In this document: piece after piece, positions 18,211 through 25,693 of the stretch | Layout: every line of letters begins with the position of its first letter | How positions within the stretch are numbered: position 1 is the first letter of the stretch | Source of the DNA: Pseudoduganella aquatica | GTDB taxonomy: Bacteria > Pseudomonadota > Gammaproteobacteria > Burkholderiales > Burkholderiaceae_D | Reading direction: 5' to 3' | Assembly (NCBI RefSeq): GCF_009857595.1 | Contig: NZ_WWCU01000032.1 | Location: 1-64,000, forward strand | DNA: 64,000 bases | Program-made: the position numbers and the translations under genes | The notes under the pieces: model-generated | What the model was told of the DNA's origin: nothing | Seen by the model: the letters and a program-made list of their open reading frames with translations, nothing else | Database searches by the model: none

Positions 18211-19647
18211 CTAGCGCGGCAGGAAGCGCGCCGCCAGCGCCAGCGCCACGATGGCCAGGATGGCCACCCGGCTGCCGTTGTCGCGCATGGCGTAGACCAC
18301 CGGATCGTCGTGCATCTCGCCGCGCGAGGTCTTGATCCACAGCCGGCCCAGCCAGTAGATCATGCCGAAGGCGGCCAGCCACAGCAGGTCCGGACTGCGG
18401 TAGCGCGCCTGCGTCTCGGGCGCGCTGATGAACAGCCCCAGCACCACCACCGCGCTCAGCGCCGCCCCCACGCCCAGCGGCCACAGCACCACCAGGTCGT
18501 CCACCCGGTAGTCGCGCCCGCGCGTGGCGGTGCGGCCGTCCTGCTGCAGCGACACCAGCTCGGAGCAGCGCTTGATCAGCGCCAGGCTGAGGAAGACGAA
18601 CACCGAGAAGGCCAGCAGCCAGGAGCTGGCCGTGATGCCGGTGGCCACCGCGCCGGCCTGGATGCGCAGGGTGTAGAGCAGCGACAGCATCAGCACGTCG
18701 ACCAGCATGTACTCCTTGAGCACCCAGCTGTAGGCGCTGGTCAGCGCCAGGTAGAGCAGCAGCGCCAGGAAAAAGCCGGGCGACACCAGCGCGGCCAGCG
18801 CCAGCGCCGTGGCCAGCGCCGCGCCGGCCACGGCCAGCCCGTGCAGGATGGGCAGCTGGGCGCTGGCGAAGGGCCGCAGCCGCTTGCGCGGATGGGCGCG
18901 GTCCGACTCCAGGTCCCACAAATCGTTCACCACATAGGTGGCCGAGGCGGCCAGCGAGAAGGCCACGAAAGCCAGCGCAAGGTGGCCCAGCTTGGCCAGG
19001 TCCAGGAAGGAGAAGGCGGCGAACAGGGGCACGAACAGCAGCAGGTTCTTGAGCCACTGGTGGACCCGCAGCGCGCGCAGCCAGACCTTGAGCGAGCGGC
19101 TGTGGCCGGGGAACTCGCGCTCCACCGGCACCGCGCCGGCGCGCACGATGCCGCTGGTGCGCGCGCTGGCGCCCACCAGGATGGCCCCGCGCGCGCCCTG
19201 CCACACCGGCAGGTCGGCCCGGCTGTCGCCGGCGTAGACGAAGTCGGCGCCCACTTCGCGCCGGATGGCGTCCAGTTTGGCCGCGCCCTTCAGGTTGCCG
19301 GCGTCGCCGGTGGCCAGCACCTGGTCGAACAGCTGCAGGTGGCCGGCCACTTCGGCGGCGATGCTGCCGTGGGCGGCGGTGGCCAGCACAATGCGGCGAC
19401 CGCGCGCCTTTTCCGCGCGCAGGTAGTCCAGCAGCGGCTGGTGGTAGGGCAGGCTGGGCGCGGCCACGCCGCAGCGCGCGGCGATGGCGCGCTTGAAGCC
19501 GGCGCGTCCGGACAGCAGCCAGAACGGCATGCTCAGCAGCGCGGCCGGCGAACGCCGGATCAGCTTGAGGCCGGATTCAACCAGGGTGTCGGTCGGCGTC
19601 AGCGTGCCGTCCAGATCGACCACCAGCGTATGGTTTACAGGGTCCAT
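18211..19647 (-). CDS. HAD phosphatase-UbiA prenyltransferase fusion protein
   Basis: A 478-aa two-domain protein. Residues 1-190 are a HAD-family hydrolase (VVDLDGTLTPTDT with D11 and D13, VLATAAHGS motif II, YAGDSRADLPVW motif IV). Residues about 195-478 are a UbiA-type membrane prenyltransferase with eight to nine membrane segments and the NDLWDLESDRAHPRKRLRP Asp-rich motif. That motif resembles phosphoribosyl-decaprenyl-phosphate synthases, so transfer of a phosphosugar to a polyprenyl phosphate followed by dephosphorylation by the HAD half is a reasonable inference. It would supply a lipid-linked sugar donor for the neighbouring glycosyltransferases. The ATG lies near a TATAAT on the minus strand (19678-19683). 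Confidence 0.8.
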   Translation of the reverse strand: MDPVNHTLVVDLDGTLTPTDTLVESGLKLIRRSPAALLSMPFWLLSGRAGFKRAIAARCGVAAPSLPYHQPLLDYLRAEKARGRRIVLATAAHGSIAAEVAGHLQLFDQVLATGDAGNLKGAAKLDAIRREVGADFVYAGDSRADLPVWQGARGAILVGASARTSGIVRAGAVPVEREFPGHSRSLKVWLRALRVHQWLKNLLLFVPLFAAFSFLDLAKLGHLALAFVAFSLAASATYVVNDLWDLESDRAHPRKRLRPFASAQLPILHGLAVAGAALATALALAALVSPGFFLALLLYLALTSAYSWVLKEYMLVDVLMLSLLYTLRIQAGAVATGITASSWLLAFSVFVFLSLALIKRCSELVSLQQDGRTATRGRDYRVDDLVVLWPLGVGAALSAVVVLGLFISAPETQARYRSPDLLWLAAFGMIYWLGRLWIKTSRGEMHDDPVVYAMRDNGSRVAILAIVALALAARFLPR

Positions 19648-19677
19648 TAAACTTCCATGCGTGTATCACAGTTTGTC

Positions 19678-19683
19678 ATTATA
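19678..19683 (-). promoter_or_regulatory. -10 element for the HAD-UbiA gene
   Basis: A perfect TATAAT on the minus strand, 30 bases before the ATG at 19647. No matching -35 was found 16-18 bases upstream, so support is limited. Confidence 0.35.
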
Positions 19684-19732
19684 TTAAAGTTTTCCAGCCC
19701 GGCCGCATACGGAAACCAATAATAAAAAGTAA

Positions 19733-19763
19733 TTGAAAATTTACACACATGGCGTTTTATAAT
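19733..19763 (+). promoter_or_regulatory. Promoter for the glycosyltransferase-flippase pair
   Basis: TTGAAA (19733-19738) and a perfect TATAAT (19758-19763), 19 bases apart. The -10 covers the ATG at 19762, so that ATG cannot be the translation start of a message made from this promoter. Confidence 0.5.
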
Positions 19764-19779
19764 GTCCGGGCAACAAGCC

Positions 19780-19796
19780 GGAGCCCGCAGGGCTCC
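19780..19796 (+). promoter_or_regulatory. 5'-leader stem-loop ahead of the ribosome binding site
   Basis: A perfect 7-bp stem GGAGCCC/GGGCTCC with a 3-base loop. It begins about 10 bases after the expected transcription start and ends 7 bases before the AAGAGGA ribosome site at 19804-19810. It fills most of the short leader and could affect message stability or initiation. Confidence 0.45.
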
Positions 19797-19815
19797 TTGT
19801 GATAAGAGGAATGTA

Positions 19816-21009
19816 TTGGCCACCCTACCCGAACGCGGCGCCGTCCCCGTCTATCTTTTTGTACTGCCCTGGTCGCTCTCCGGCGTGGGCGGGGTGAACC
19901 AGGTGGTCATCAACCTGGCGCGCGAGATGCAGCAGCAAGGCCATTTCCAGCCCCTGATCCTGGTCACCGAGTGGAACGCCACCGAAGCGGCCGAGACCGT
20001 CGAGTGCGGCCTGCCCACGCTGCGCTGGCGCGTGCGCCCCTACCATGCCGGCATGGGCCTGCGCGAAAAGCTCGCCTACCGGCTGTGGGAGCGCCGCTTC
20101 CGCGTGCAGTTCGAGCAGCTGTGCCGCGCGCGCGGCGTGGCCGCCGTCAATGTGCACTACCCGGGCGCGGGCGCGCTGGCCCTGCAGCGTTGCGTGGCCG
20201 CCATGGCGCGGCCGGTGCCGCTGATCCTGTCCTTCCACGGCGCCGACCTGGGCGCGCTGCGGCGCGCGCCGGCGCCGGAGCGCGCGCTGTGGAGCGCCGC
20301 CCTGCCGCGCATGGACGCGCTGGTGACCTGCTCGCGCGACCTGCGGCGCGAACTGCTCGACATTTTCGGCGCGCAGCTGCGCGTGACCGTGATCCACAAC
20401 GGCCTGGACGCGGCCGGCTTCGCCGCCATGGCCGGCCGCGCGGACCGGCCGGCCGGGCGCAGCATCCTGAACGTGGCCAAGTTCGAGCACAAGAAGGGCC
20501 AGGATGTGCTGCTGGACGCCTTCGCCAGCCTGGCCGCCGACTTCCCCGACCTGACCCTGACGCTGGCCGGCGCCAGCGACCACGCGCTGCCCGGACTGGA
20601 GCAGCAGGCGGCGCGGCTGGGCGTGGCCGGACGGGTGCGCCTGCTGCGCGACGTGCCGCACGCCCAGGTTGCCGCGCTGTTCGGCGCCGCCACCGTGTTC
20701 GCGCTGCCCAGCCGCCAGGAACCCTTCGGCATCGTGCTGCTGGAAGCGGGCGCGCTGGGCCTGCCCGTGGTGGCCTCGGCGGTCGGCGGGGTGCCCGAAA
20801 TCCTGGACGACGGCGTGACCGCGCACCTGGTGCCGCCGGACGACGCGGCCAGCCTGGCCCGGGCGCTGCGCGCCGTGCTGAGCGACGCCGGCGGAGCGCA
20901 GGCCATGGGCGCGCGCCTGCGCGAGCATGTCAGCCGCCATTTTTCCTGGCACGCCAGCACCGCCGGCTATGCCGCGCTGCTGCCGTCCGCCCCCTTTCCC
21001 CTCCACTGA
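19816..21009 (+). CDS. Glycosyltransferase family 4 protein
   Basis: A 397-aa GT-B glycosyltransferase. The N-terminal domain has the Gly-rich SLSGVGGVNQVVINLAREM acceptor loop. The C-terminal domain has ILNVAKFEHKKGQDVLLDAF and the donor-binding PSRQEPFGIVLLEAGALGLP with the E-x7-E pair. The start was set at a TTG (19816) because AAGAGGA lies 5 bases before it and the upstream in-frame ATG (19762) falls inside the -10 hexamer. If the ATG were used, the protein would gain 18 residues without family character. It probably extends the repeat unit. The flippase gene follows after 15 bases. Confidence 0.82.
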   Translation: MATLPERGAVPVYLFVLPWSLSGVGGVNQVVINLAREMQQQGHFQPLILVTEWNATEAAETVECGLPTLRWRVRPYHAGMGLREKLAYRLWERRFRVQFEQLCRARGVAAVNVHYPGAGALALQRCVAAMARPVPLILSFHGADLGALRRAPAPERALWSAALPRMDALVTCSRDLRRELLDIFGAQLRVTVIHNGLDAAGFAAMAGRADRPAGRSILNVAKFEHKKGQDVLLDAFASLAADFPDLTLTLAGASDHALPGLEQQAARLGVAGRVRLLRDVPHAQVAALFGAATVFALPSRQEPFGIVLLEAGALGLPVVASAVGGVPEILDDGVTAHLVPPDDAASLARALRAVLSDAGGAQAMGARLREHVSRHFSWHASTAGYAALLPSAPFPLH

Positions 21010-21024
21010 GAACAGGCTGATCTT

Positions 21025-22500
21025 GTGCCGCATACGCAAACCGGGCTGCCCATGCCCACGCTGAACCGCCGCATGGCCAATGGCATCGTCTGGATGGTGC
21101 TGGCGCGCCTGATCGACCGCGGCATCGGCATCGTCAGCACCCTGATCCTGGCGCGCCTGCTGGTGCCGGGCGACTTCGGCCTGGTGGCCATGGCCACCGC
21201 CGTGGGCGGCGTGCTGGACCTGATGAGCGCCTTCAGCTTCGACCTGGCGCTGATCCAGAACGCCAACGCCACCCGCCGCCACTACGACACGGTGTGGACC
21301 TTCAACGTCATCTTCGGCCTGGTGTGCGGCTGCGCGCTGCTGGCCCTGGCCGGGCCGGCCGCCGCCTTCTACAGCGAACCGCGGCTGGCCATGGTGATGT
21401 GCGTGCTGTCGCTGTCCTACTTCGTGGGCGGCTTCGGCAACGTGGGCGTGGTGGCCTTCCGCAAGGAGCTCAACTTCCGCCAGGAATTCAACTTCGTGCT
21501 GGCGCGCCGCGTGGTCACCTTCGTGGTCACCATAGGCGCGGCCTTCGTGCTGTACTCCTACTGGGCGCTGCTGATCGGCATGACGGTGGGCCGCATCGTC
21601 GGCGTGGGCATCAGCTACCGCATGAACAGCTACCGGCCGCGCCTGGACCTGTCGGCGGCCAGCGAGCTGTTCCATTTTTCCAAGTGGCTGCTGGTCAACA
21701 ACGTGCTGTTTTTCCTGCTGCACGACGGCTGCACCTTTATTATCGGCCGCCTGTTCGGCGCCAACGAGCTGGGCATCTACGCCATCTCCTACGAGATTTC
21801 CAACCTGCCCTCGACCGAGCTGGTGGCGCCCATCAACCGCGCCACCCTGCCCGGCTTTTCCAAGATGCAGGACGCGGCCGAAATCAGCCTGTCCTACCTC
21901 AAGCTGCTGGGCACCATCTCGACCATCATCCTGCCGGTCGGCCTGGGCATCGCGGCGGTGGCGCAGCCGCTGGTGCTGGCCCTGCTGGGCGCCAAGTGGA
22001 TGGACGCGATACCGCTGATACAGCTGATGGCCATCCACGGCGCCATCGGCGCCACCCAGGGCAACAACAGCACCGTCTGGATGGCGCTGGGCAAGCCGCG
22101 CAACACCACGCTGCTGGCCGGCGGCTTCCTGCTGGTGCTGTTCCCGGCGCTGTATTTCCTGCTCAAGGCGGTGGGCATCGTCGGCGCCGGCTACGCCTAC
22201 CTGCTGGCCACGGCCTGCACGCTGCCCTACACCATCGTGGTGACCAAGCGTTTGCTGGGCTTTTCCTGGTCCGCCTGGCTGACCCGGCTGTGGCGTCCGG
22301 CCGCCAGCGTGGCGCTGATGTACGCCGGCGTGCAGCTGCTCGACAGCACGCTGCACGCCGCCGCGCCCCTGCTGCGCCTGATGATAGACGCCGGCGCCGG
22401 CGCGCTGCTGTACGTGCTGCTGCTGCTGGCCATGTGGCAGCTGGCCGGACGGCCTGACGGCGCCGAGCGCTACCTGCTGGACAAGGCCCTGCGCCGCTAG
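21025..22500 (+). CDS. Wzx-type oligosaccharide flippase (polysaccharide transporter family)
   Basis: A 491-aa protein with 12-14 membrane segments of the MOP/PST superfamily. It would move undecaprenyl-linked repeat units across the inner membrane for polymerisation and ligation. Typical features are the N-terminal MANGIVWMVLARLIDRGIGIVSTLILARLLVPGDFGLVAM and the segment LFGANELGIYAISYEISNLP. The start is a GTG at 21025 with a weak AGG; an ATG at 21052 is the alternative and gives 482 residues. The stop shares a CTAG with the stop of the convergent glycosyltransferase gene. Confidence 0.85.
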   Translation: MPHTQTGLPMPTLNRRMANGIVWMVLARLIDRGIGIVSTLILARLLVPGDFGLVAMATAVGGVLDLMSAFSFDLALIQNANATRRHYDTVWTFNVIFGLVCGCALLALAGPAAAFYSEPRLAMVMCVLSLSYFVGGFGNVGVVAFRKELNFRQEFNFVLARRVVTFVVTIGAAFVLYSYWALLIGMTVGRIVGVGISYRMNSYRPRLDLSAASELFHFSKWLLVNNVLFFLLHDGCTFIIGRLFGANELGIYAISYEISNLPSTELVAPINRATLPGFSKMQDAAEISLSYLKLLGTISTIILPVGLGIAAVAQPLVLALLGAKWMDAIPLIQLMAIHGAIGATQGNNSTVWMALGKPRNTTLLAGGFLLVLFPALYFLLKAVGIVGAGYAYLLATACTLPYTIVVTKRLLGFSWSAWLTRLWRPAASVALMYAGVQLLDSTLHAAAPLLRLMIDAGAGALLYVLLLLAMWQLAGRPDGAERYLLDKALRR

Positions 22501-23462
22501 CGGCCCAGCAGCTGCAGCAGCCAGCTCTTGCCGATGCCGCGCAGCGCGCGCAGCGACGGGCCGGCGCGCAGCATGTCGCGGTACACCGTGCGGGCGTCGG
22601 CATAGCGGCCGGCCCGGTTCAGGCCATAGGCCAGGGAATTGCGGTAGGACAGGATTTTTTTCCGGTAGGCCGCCATCTCCGGCTTGCGCAGCCGGGCGCG
22701 CGCGCGCAGGTAATTATCCTCGTGCAGCTCGACGGCGTTCTGCGTCATCGCCACATTGTCCGAACTGAGGTTGGAGCCGTGCTGGCGGTAAAAAGCCAGC
22801 ACCTGGTCCAGATAGCCCAGCCGGCCCTGGAAGCCCACGCGCAGCCACAGGTCGGTATCGTCCGAGCCGCGGAAGCGCGCGCGGAAGCTCACCGGATCCT
22901 GCAGCAAACGGCCCGGCGCCAGTATCACCGAGATGGTGTGGATGGCGGCGTAGCGCAGCGACATGAATTCATAGAACCGTTCGCCGCAGTCATACCAGTC
23001 CTGCCCCAGCGGCGCGAGGTGGGCCGCCGCGATCTGCTTGAAGTCGGCGTTCGACAGATAGGTGCCGCTGTGCGGCTTGCCGTCCTCCTCCACCAGCTGC
23101 ACGTCGTGGAAGGCGCCCACCCATTCCGGGTGCGCGTCCATGCCCGCGCACAGCTGCGCCAGTTTCTCAGGATGAAAATAGTCGTCGTGGTCCAGAAAGC
23201 AGACATAGGGCGCGCTGGCCATGGCCAGCGCCAGGTTCTTGGGCACCGTCGGCCCGCCGGACGCGGTGGGGCGGTGCACCAGGCGGATGCGCGGATCGCG
23301 CGCGGCATACTCCTGCAGCAAGGCCGCGGTGCCGTCGGTCGAGCCGTCATTGATGATGATGTACTCGAAATCGGCCAGCGACTGGGCCAGCACGGAATCG
23401 ATGGCGGCGCTGAGATAGCGGGTGCCGTTGTAAGTGGCGGTGATGACGGTGACGCGCGGCAT
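22497..23462 (-). CDS. Glycosyltransferase family 2 protein
   Basis: A 321-aa GT-A glycosyltransferase. It shows VTVITATYNGTRYLSAAIDS, the nucleotide-binding YIIINDGSTDGTA, the metal-binding DxD-like FLDHDDYFHPEKL, and GSDDTDLWLRV with the catalytic-base region. It transfers a sugar in the cytoplasm to the growing repeat unit. On its upstream side is a TTGACA -35. It is convergent with the flippase gene, and the two genes share the palindromic CTAG as stop codon on both strands. Confidence 0.85.
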   Translation of the reverse strand: MPRVTVITATYNGTRYLSAAIDSVLAQSLADFEYIIINDGSTDGTAALLQEYAARDPRIRLVHRPTASGGPTVPKNLALAMASAPYVCFLDHDDYFHPEKLAQLCAGMDAHPEWVGAFHDVQLVEEDGKPHSGTYLSNADFKQIAAAHLAPLGQDWYDCGERFYEFMSLRYAAIHTISVILAPGRLLQDPVSFRARFRGSDDTDLWLRVGFQGRLGYLDQVLAFYRQHGSNLSSDNVAMTQNAVELHEDNYLRARARLRKPEMAAYRKKILSYRNSLAYGLNRAGRYADARTVYRDMLRAGPSLRALRGIGKSWLLQLLGR

Positions 23463-23498
23463 GGCTGCTCTATCCTTGAAGGAGTGGTTTCCTGCCAG

Positions 23499-23527
23499 AG
23501 CCTAGTTGATATAAAACCAAGTGTCAA
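23499..23527 (-). promoter_or_regulatory. Promoter for the GT2 gene
   Basis: On the minus strand, a perfect TTGACA (-35, 23522-23527) is followed after 17 bases by TAGGCT (-10, 23499-23504). The start codon is 36 bases further on at 23462. Confidence 0.4.
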
Positions 23528-23623
23528 CGCGCAGCGCTGATTGCACAAGGTTTGACGCAGGCCAGAACGGCCGCGCCGCCCCCTTGCTATGGTGGTTTTT
23601 TGTAGCCACGCGAGGGAGTAGCC

Positions 23624-24580
23624 ATGAGCGACGCCGCACCCGGCCCCGGCCATCCTGCGCCCTACGCCTGCCCGGTGCACAAGACCGCGCTGGCCGACTG
23701 GCACTGCGCGCAATGCGGCCGCAGCTACCCCACGGTGGACGGCATCCCGATCCTGCTGCATCACAGCAACAGCGTGTTCCGCGAGGCCGATTACCTGCCG
23801 CGGCAGGGCCGGGGCGGCTACGACGGCGCCAGCGGCTACGCCGGCAGCCTGGACCGCAGCAGCGGGCTGCGCCGCCTGTACCGCCGCGCCGTGATCCGCC
23901 TGATGGACGCCGGCGCCCCACGGCGCGACTTCGGCCTGGCCGACGCGCTGGCCGCCATCCTGCGCGAGCAGCCGCAGGCGCGCATCCTGGTGATCGGCGC
24001 CGGCGAGCGCACGGTGGCCGGCGGCGCGGTCTACACCGACGTGGCCTTCGGCAAGCACGTCAGCTGCATCGCCGACGCGCACGACCTGCCCTTCGAGGCC
24101 GCCAGCTTCGACGCCTGCGTGGCCTGCGCCGTGCTCGAGCATGTGCTCGACCCCTACCGCTGCGTGGACGAAATCCGCCGCGTGCTGCGCCCGGGCGGCT
24201 ACGTCTACGCCGAGACGCCCTTCATGCAGCCGGTGCATATGCGCGAATACGACTTCACCCGCTTCACCCACCTGGGCCACCGCCGCCTGTTCCGCCACTT
24301 CGCCGAACTGCGCAGCGGCACCACCGCCGGCACCGGCGTCAGCGCCGGCCAGATGCTGCGCTACGCGCTGGCCGCGCTGTCGGACCGGCCCGGCCCGCGC
24401 CGCTGGCTCAAGCTGGCCGGCCTGCTGGCGGCCTGGCCGCTGCGCTGGCTGGACTACGCGGTGCACGCCAAGCGCGGCAACTACGACGCCGCCTCCGGCT
24501 TTTATTTCTTCGGCCGGCTGCAGGGCGAGCCCCTGTCCGACCAGGAATTGCTGCGCGGCTTCCGGGGCTCGGTTTGCTAA
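23624..24580 (+). CDS. SAM-dependent methyltransferase (class I) with N-terminal zinc-ribbon-like segment
   Basis: A 318-aa protein. Residues 15-50 hold a Trm112-like segment with Cys/His pairs (YACPVHKTALADWHCAQCGR, YPTVDGIPILL). The methyltransferase core follows: ILVIGAGERTVAG in place of the usual GxGxG loop, DAHDLPFEAASFDACVACAVLEHVLDPYRCVDEI, and RRVLRPGGYVYAETPFMQP. It may methylate a sugar or lipid-linked intermediate of the exopolysaccharide; the substrate is unknown. A good GAGGGAG ribosome site lies upstream of the ATG. galE follows after 54 bases. Confidence 0.75.
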   Translation: MSDAAPGPGHPAPYACPVHKTALADWHCAQCGRSYPTVDGIPILLHHSNSVFREADYLPRQGRGGYDGASGYAGSLDRSSGLRRLYRRAVIRLMDAGAPRRDFGLADALAAILREQPQARILVIGAGERTVAGGAVYTDVAFGKHVSCIADAHDLPFEAASFDACVACAVLEHVLDPYRCVDEIRRVLRPGGYVYAETPFMQPVHMREYDFTRFTHLGHRRLFRHFAELRSGTTAGTGVSAGQMLRYALAALSDRPGPRRWLKLAGLLAAWPLRWLDYAVHAKRGNYDAASGFYFFGRLQGEPLSDQELLRGFRGSVC

Positions 24581-24634
24581 AAAAACCGTATCAATTTATT
24601 ATCGCCGCTGGAAAGCACTCATCCCGGGCATGTT

Positions 24635-25633
24635 ATGAAAATTCTGGTTACTGGCGGACTCGGCTATATCGGCTCGCACACCTGTGTCGAACTGCTGGCC
24701 GAAGGCCACGACATCGTCGTCTACGACAACCTGAGCAACGCGCAGCTGGCGGTGCGGCAGCGCGTCGAGCGCATCGCCGGGCGCAGCTTTCCCGTGGTGC
24801 AGGCCGACATCCGCGACCGCGCCGCGCTGCGCGCCGTGTTCCGCGAGCACGCCATCGGCGCGGTGATCCATTTCGCCGGCCTGAAGGCGGTGGGCGAATC
24901 GGTCGGCAAGCCGCTGGCGTATTACGACAACAACGTGGCCGGCAGCCTGGTGCTGTTCGAGACCATGGCCGAGGCCGGCGTGCGCACGCTGGTGTTCAGC
25001 TCGTCCGCCACGGTCTACGGCGACCCGGCCAGCGTGCCCATCACCGAGGACTTCCCGCTGTCGGCCACCAATCCCTACGGCCGCAGCAAGCTCATCATTG
25101 AAGACATGCTGCGCGACCTGTGCCATGCCGAGCCGCAGTGGCGGGTGGCGCTGCTGCGCTATTTCAACCCGGTGGGCGCGCACGAAAGCGGGCTGATAGG
25201 CGAAACGCCGAACGGCGTCCCCAACAATCTGCTGCCCTATGTGGCGCAGGTGGCGGCCGGGCAGCGCGCGCAGCTGGCGGTGCACGGCAACGACTATCCC
25301 ACTCCGGACGGCACCGGCGTGCGCGACTACATCCACGTCACCGACCTGGCGCTGGGCCATGTGCGCACGCTGGCGCGGCTGGCGCAAGGGCCGGGCCTGC
25401 TGACCTACAACCTGGGCACCGGGCGCGGCTACAGCGTGCTGGAAATGGTGCGGGCCTTCGCCGCCGCCAGCGGCCGTCCCGTGCCCTACCAGATCGGCCC
25501 GCGCCGCGCGGGCGACGTGGCGCAGTGCTACGCCGACCCCACGCGCGCCGAGCGCGAGCTGGGCTGGAAAGCCGAGCGCGCCATCGACCAGATGTGCCGC
25601 GACGCCTGGCGCTACCAGAGCGCCGATTCGTGA
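24635..25633 (+). CDS. galE: UDP-glucose 4-epimerase
   Basis: A 332-aa extended SDR enzyme interconverting UDP-glucose and UDP-galactose. It has the NAD-binding VTGGLGYIGSHTCVELL, HFAGLKAVGESV, active-site SSSATVYGDP, YGRSKL (Tyr-x3-Lys), and RYFNPVGAHESGLIGETP specific for GalE. The length is normal. It probably supplies UDP-Gal for the exopolysaccharide. Its end is followed by a palindromic repeat and then a convergent operon. Confidence 0.95.
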   Translation: MKILVTGGLGYIGSHTCVELLAEGHDIVVYDNLSNAQLAVRQRVERIAGRSFPVVQADIRDRAALRAVFREHAIGAVIHFAGLKAVGESVGKPLAYYDNNVAGSLVLFETMAEAGVRTLVFSSSATVYGDPASVPITEDFPLSATNPYGRSKLIIEDMLRDLCHAEPQWRVALLRYFNPVGAHESGLIGETPNGVPNNLLPYVAQVAAGQRAQLAVHGNDYPTPDGTGVRDYIHVTDLALGHVRTLARLAQGPGLLTYNLGTGRGYSVLEMVRAFAAASGRPVPYQIGPRRAGDVAQCYADPTRAERELGWKAERAIDQMCRDAWRYQSADS

Positions 25634-25637
25634 GCAG

Positions 25638-25676
25638 GGCGGATTAGCGGGGGGCGCCGAGCCAGCGTAATCCGCC
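25638..25676. repeat. REP-like extragenic palindrome, copy 1
   Basis: GGCGGATTA (25638-25646) and TAATCCGCC (25668-25676) form a 9-bp stem between the convergent galE and fadB/J-like genes. A close relative lies at 55259-55284. Confidence 0.5.
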
Positions 25677-25693
25677 GTGCGGGGCCGCTGGAC

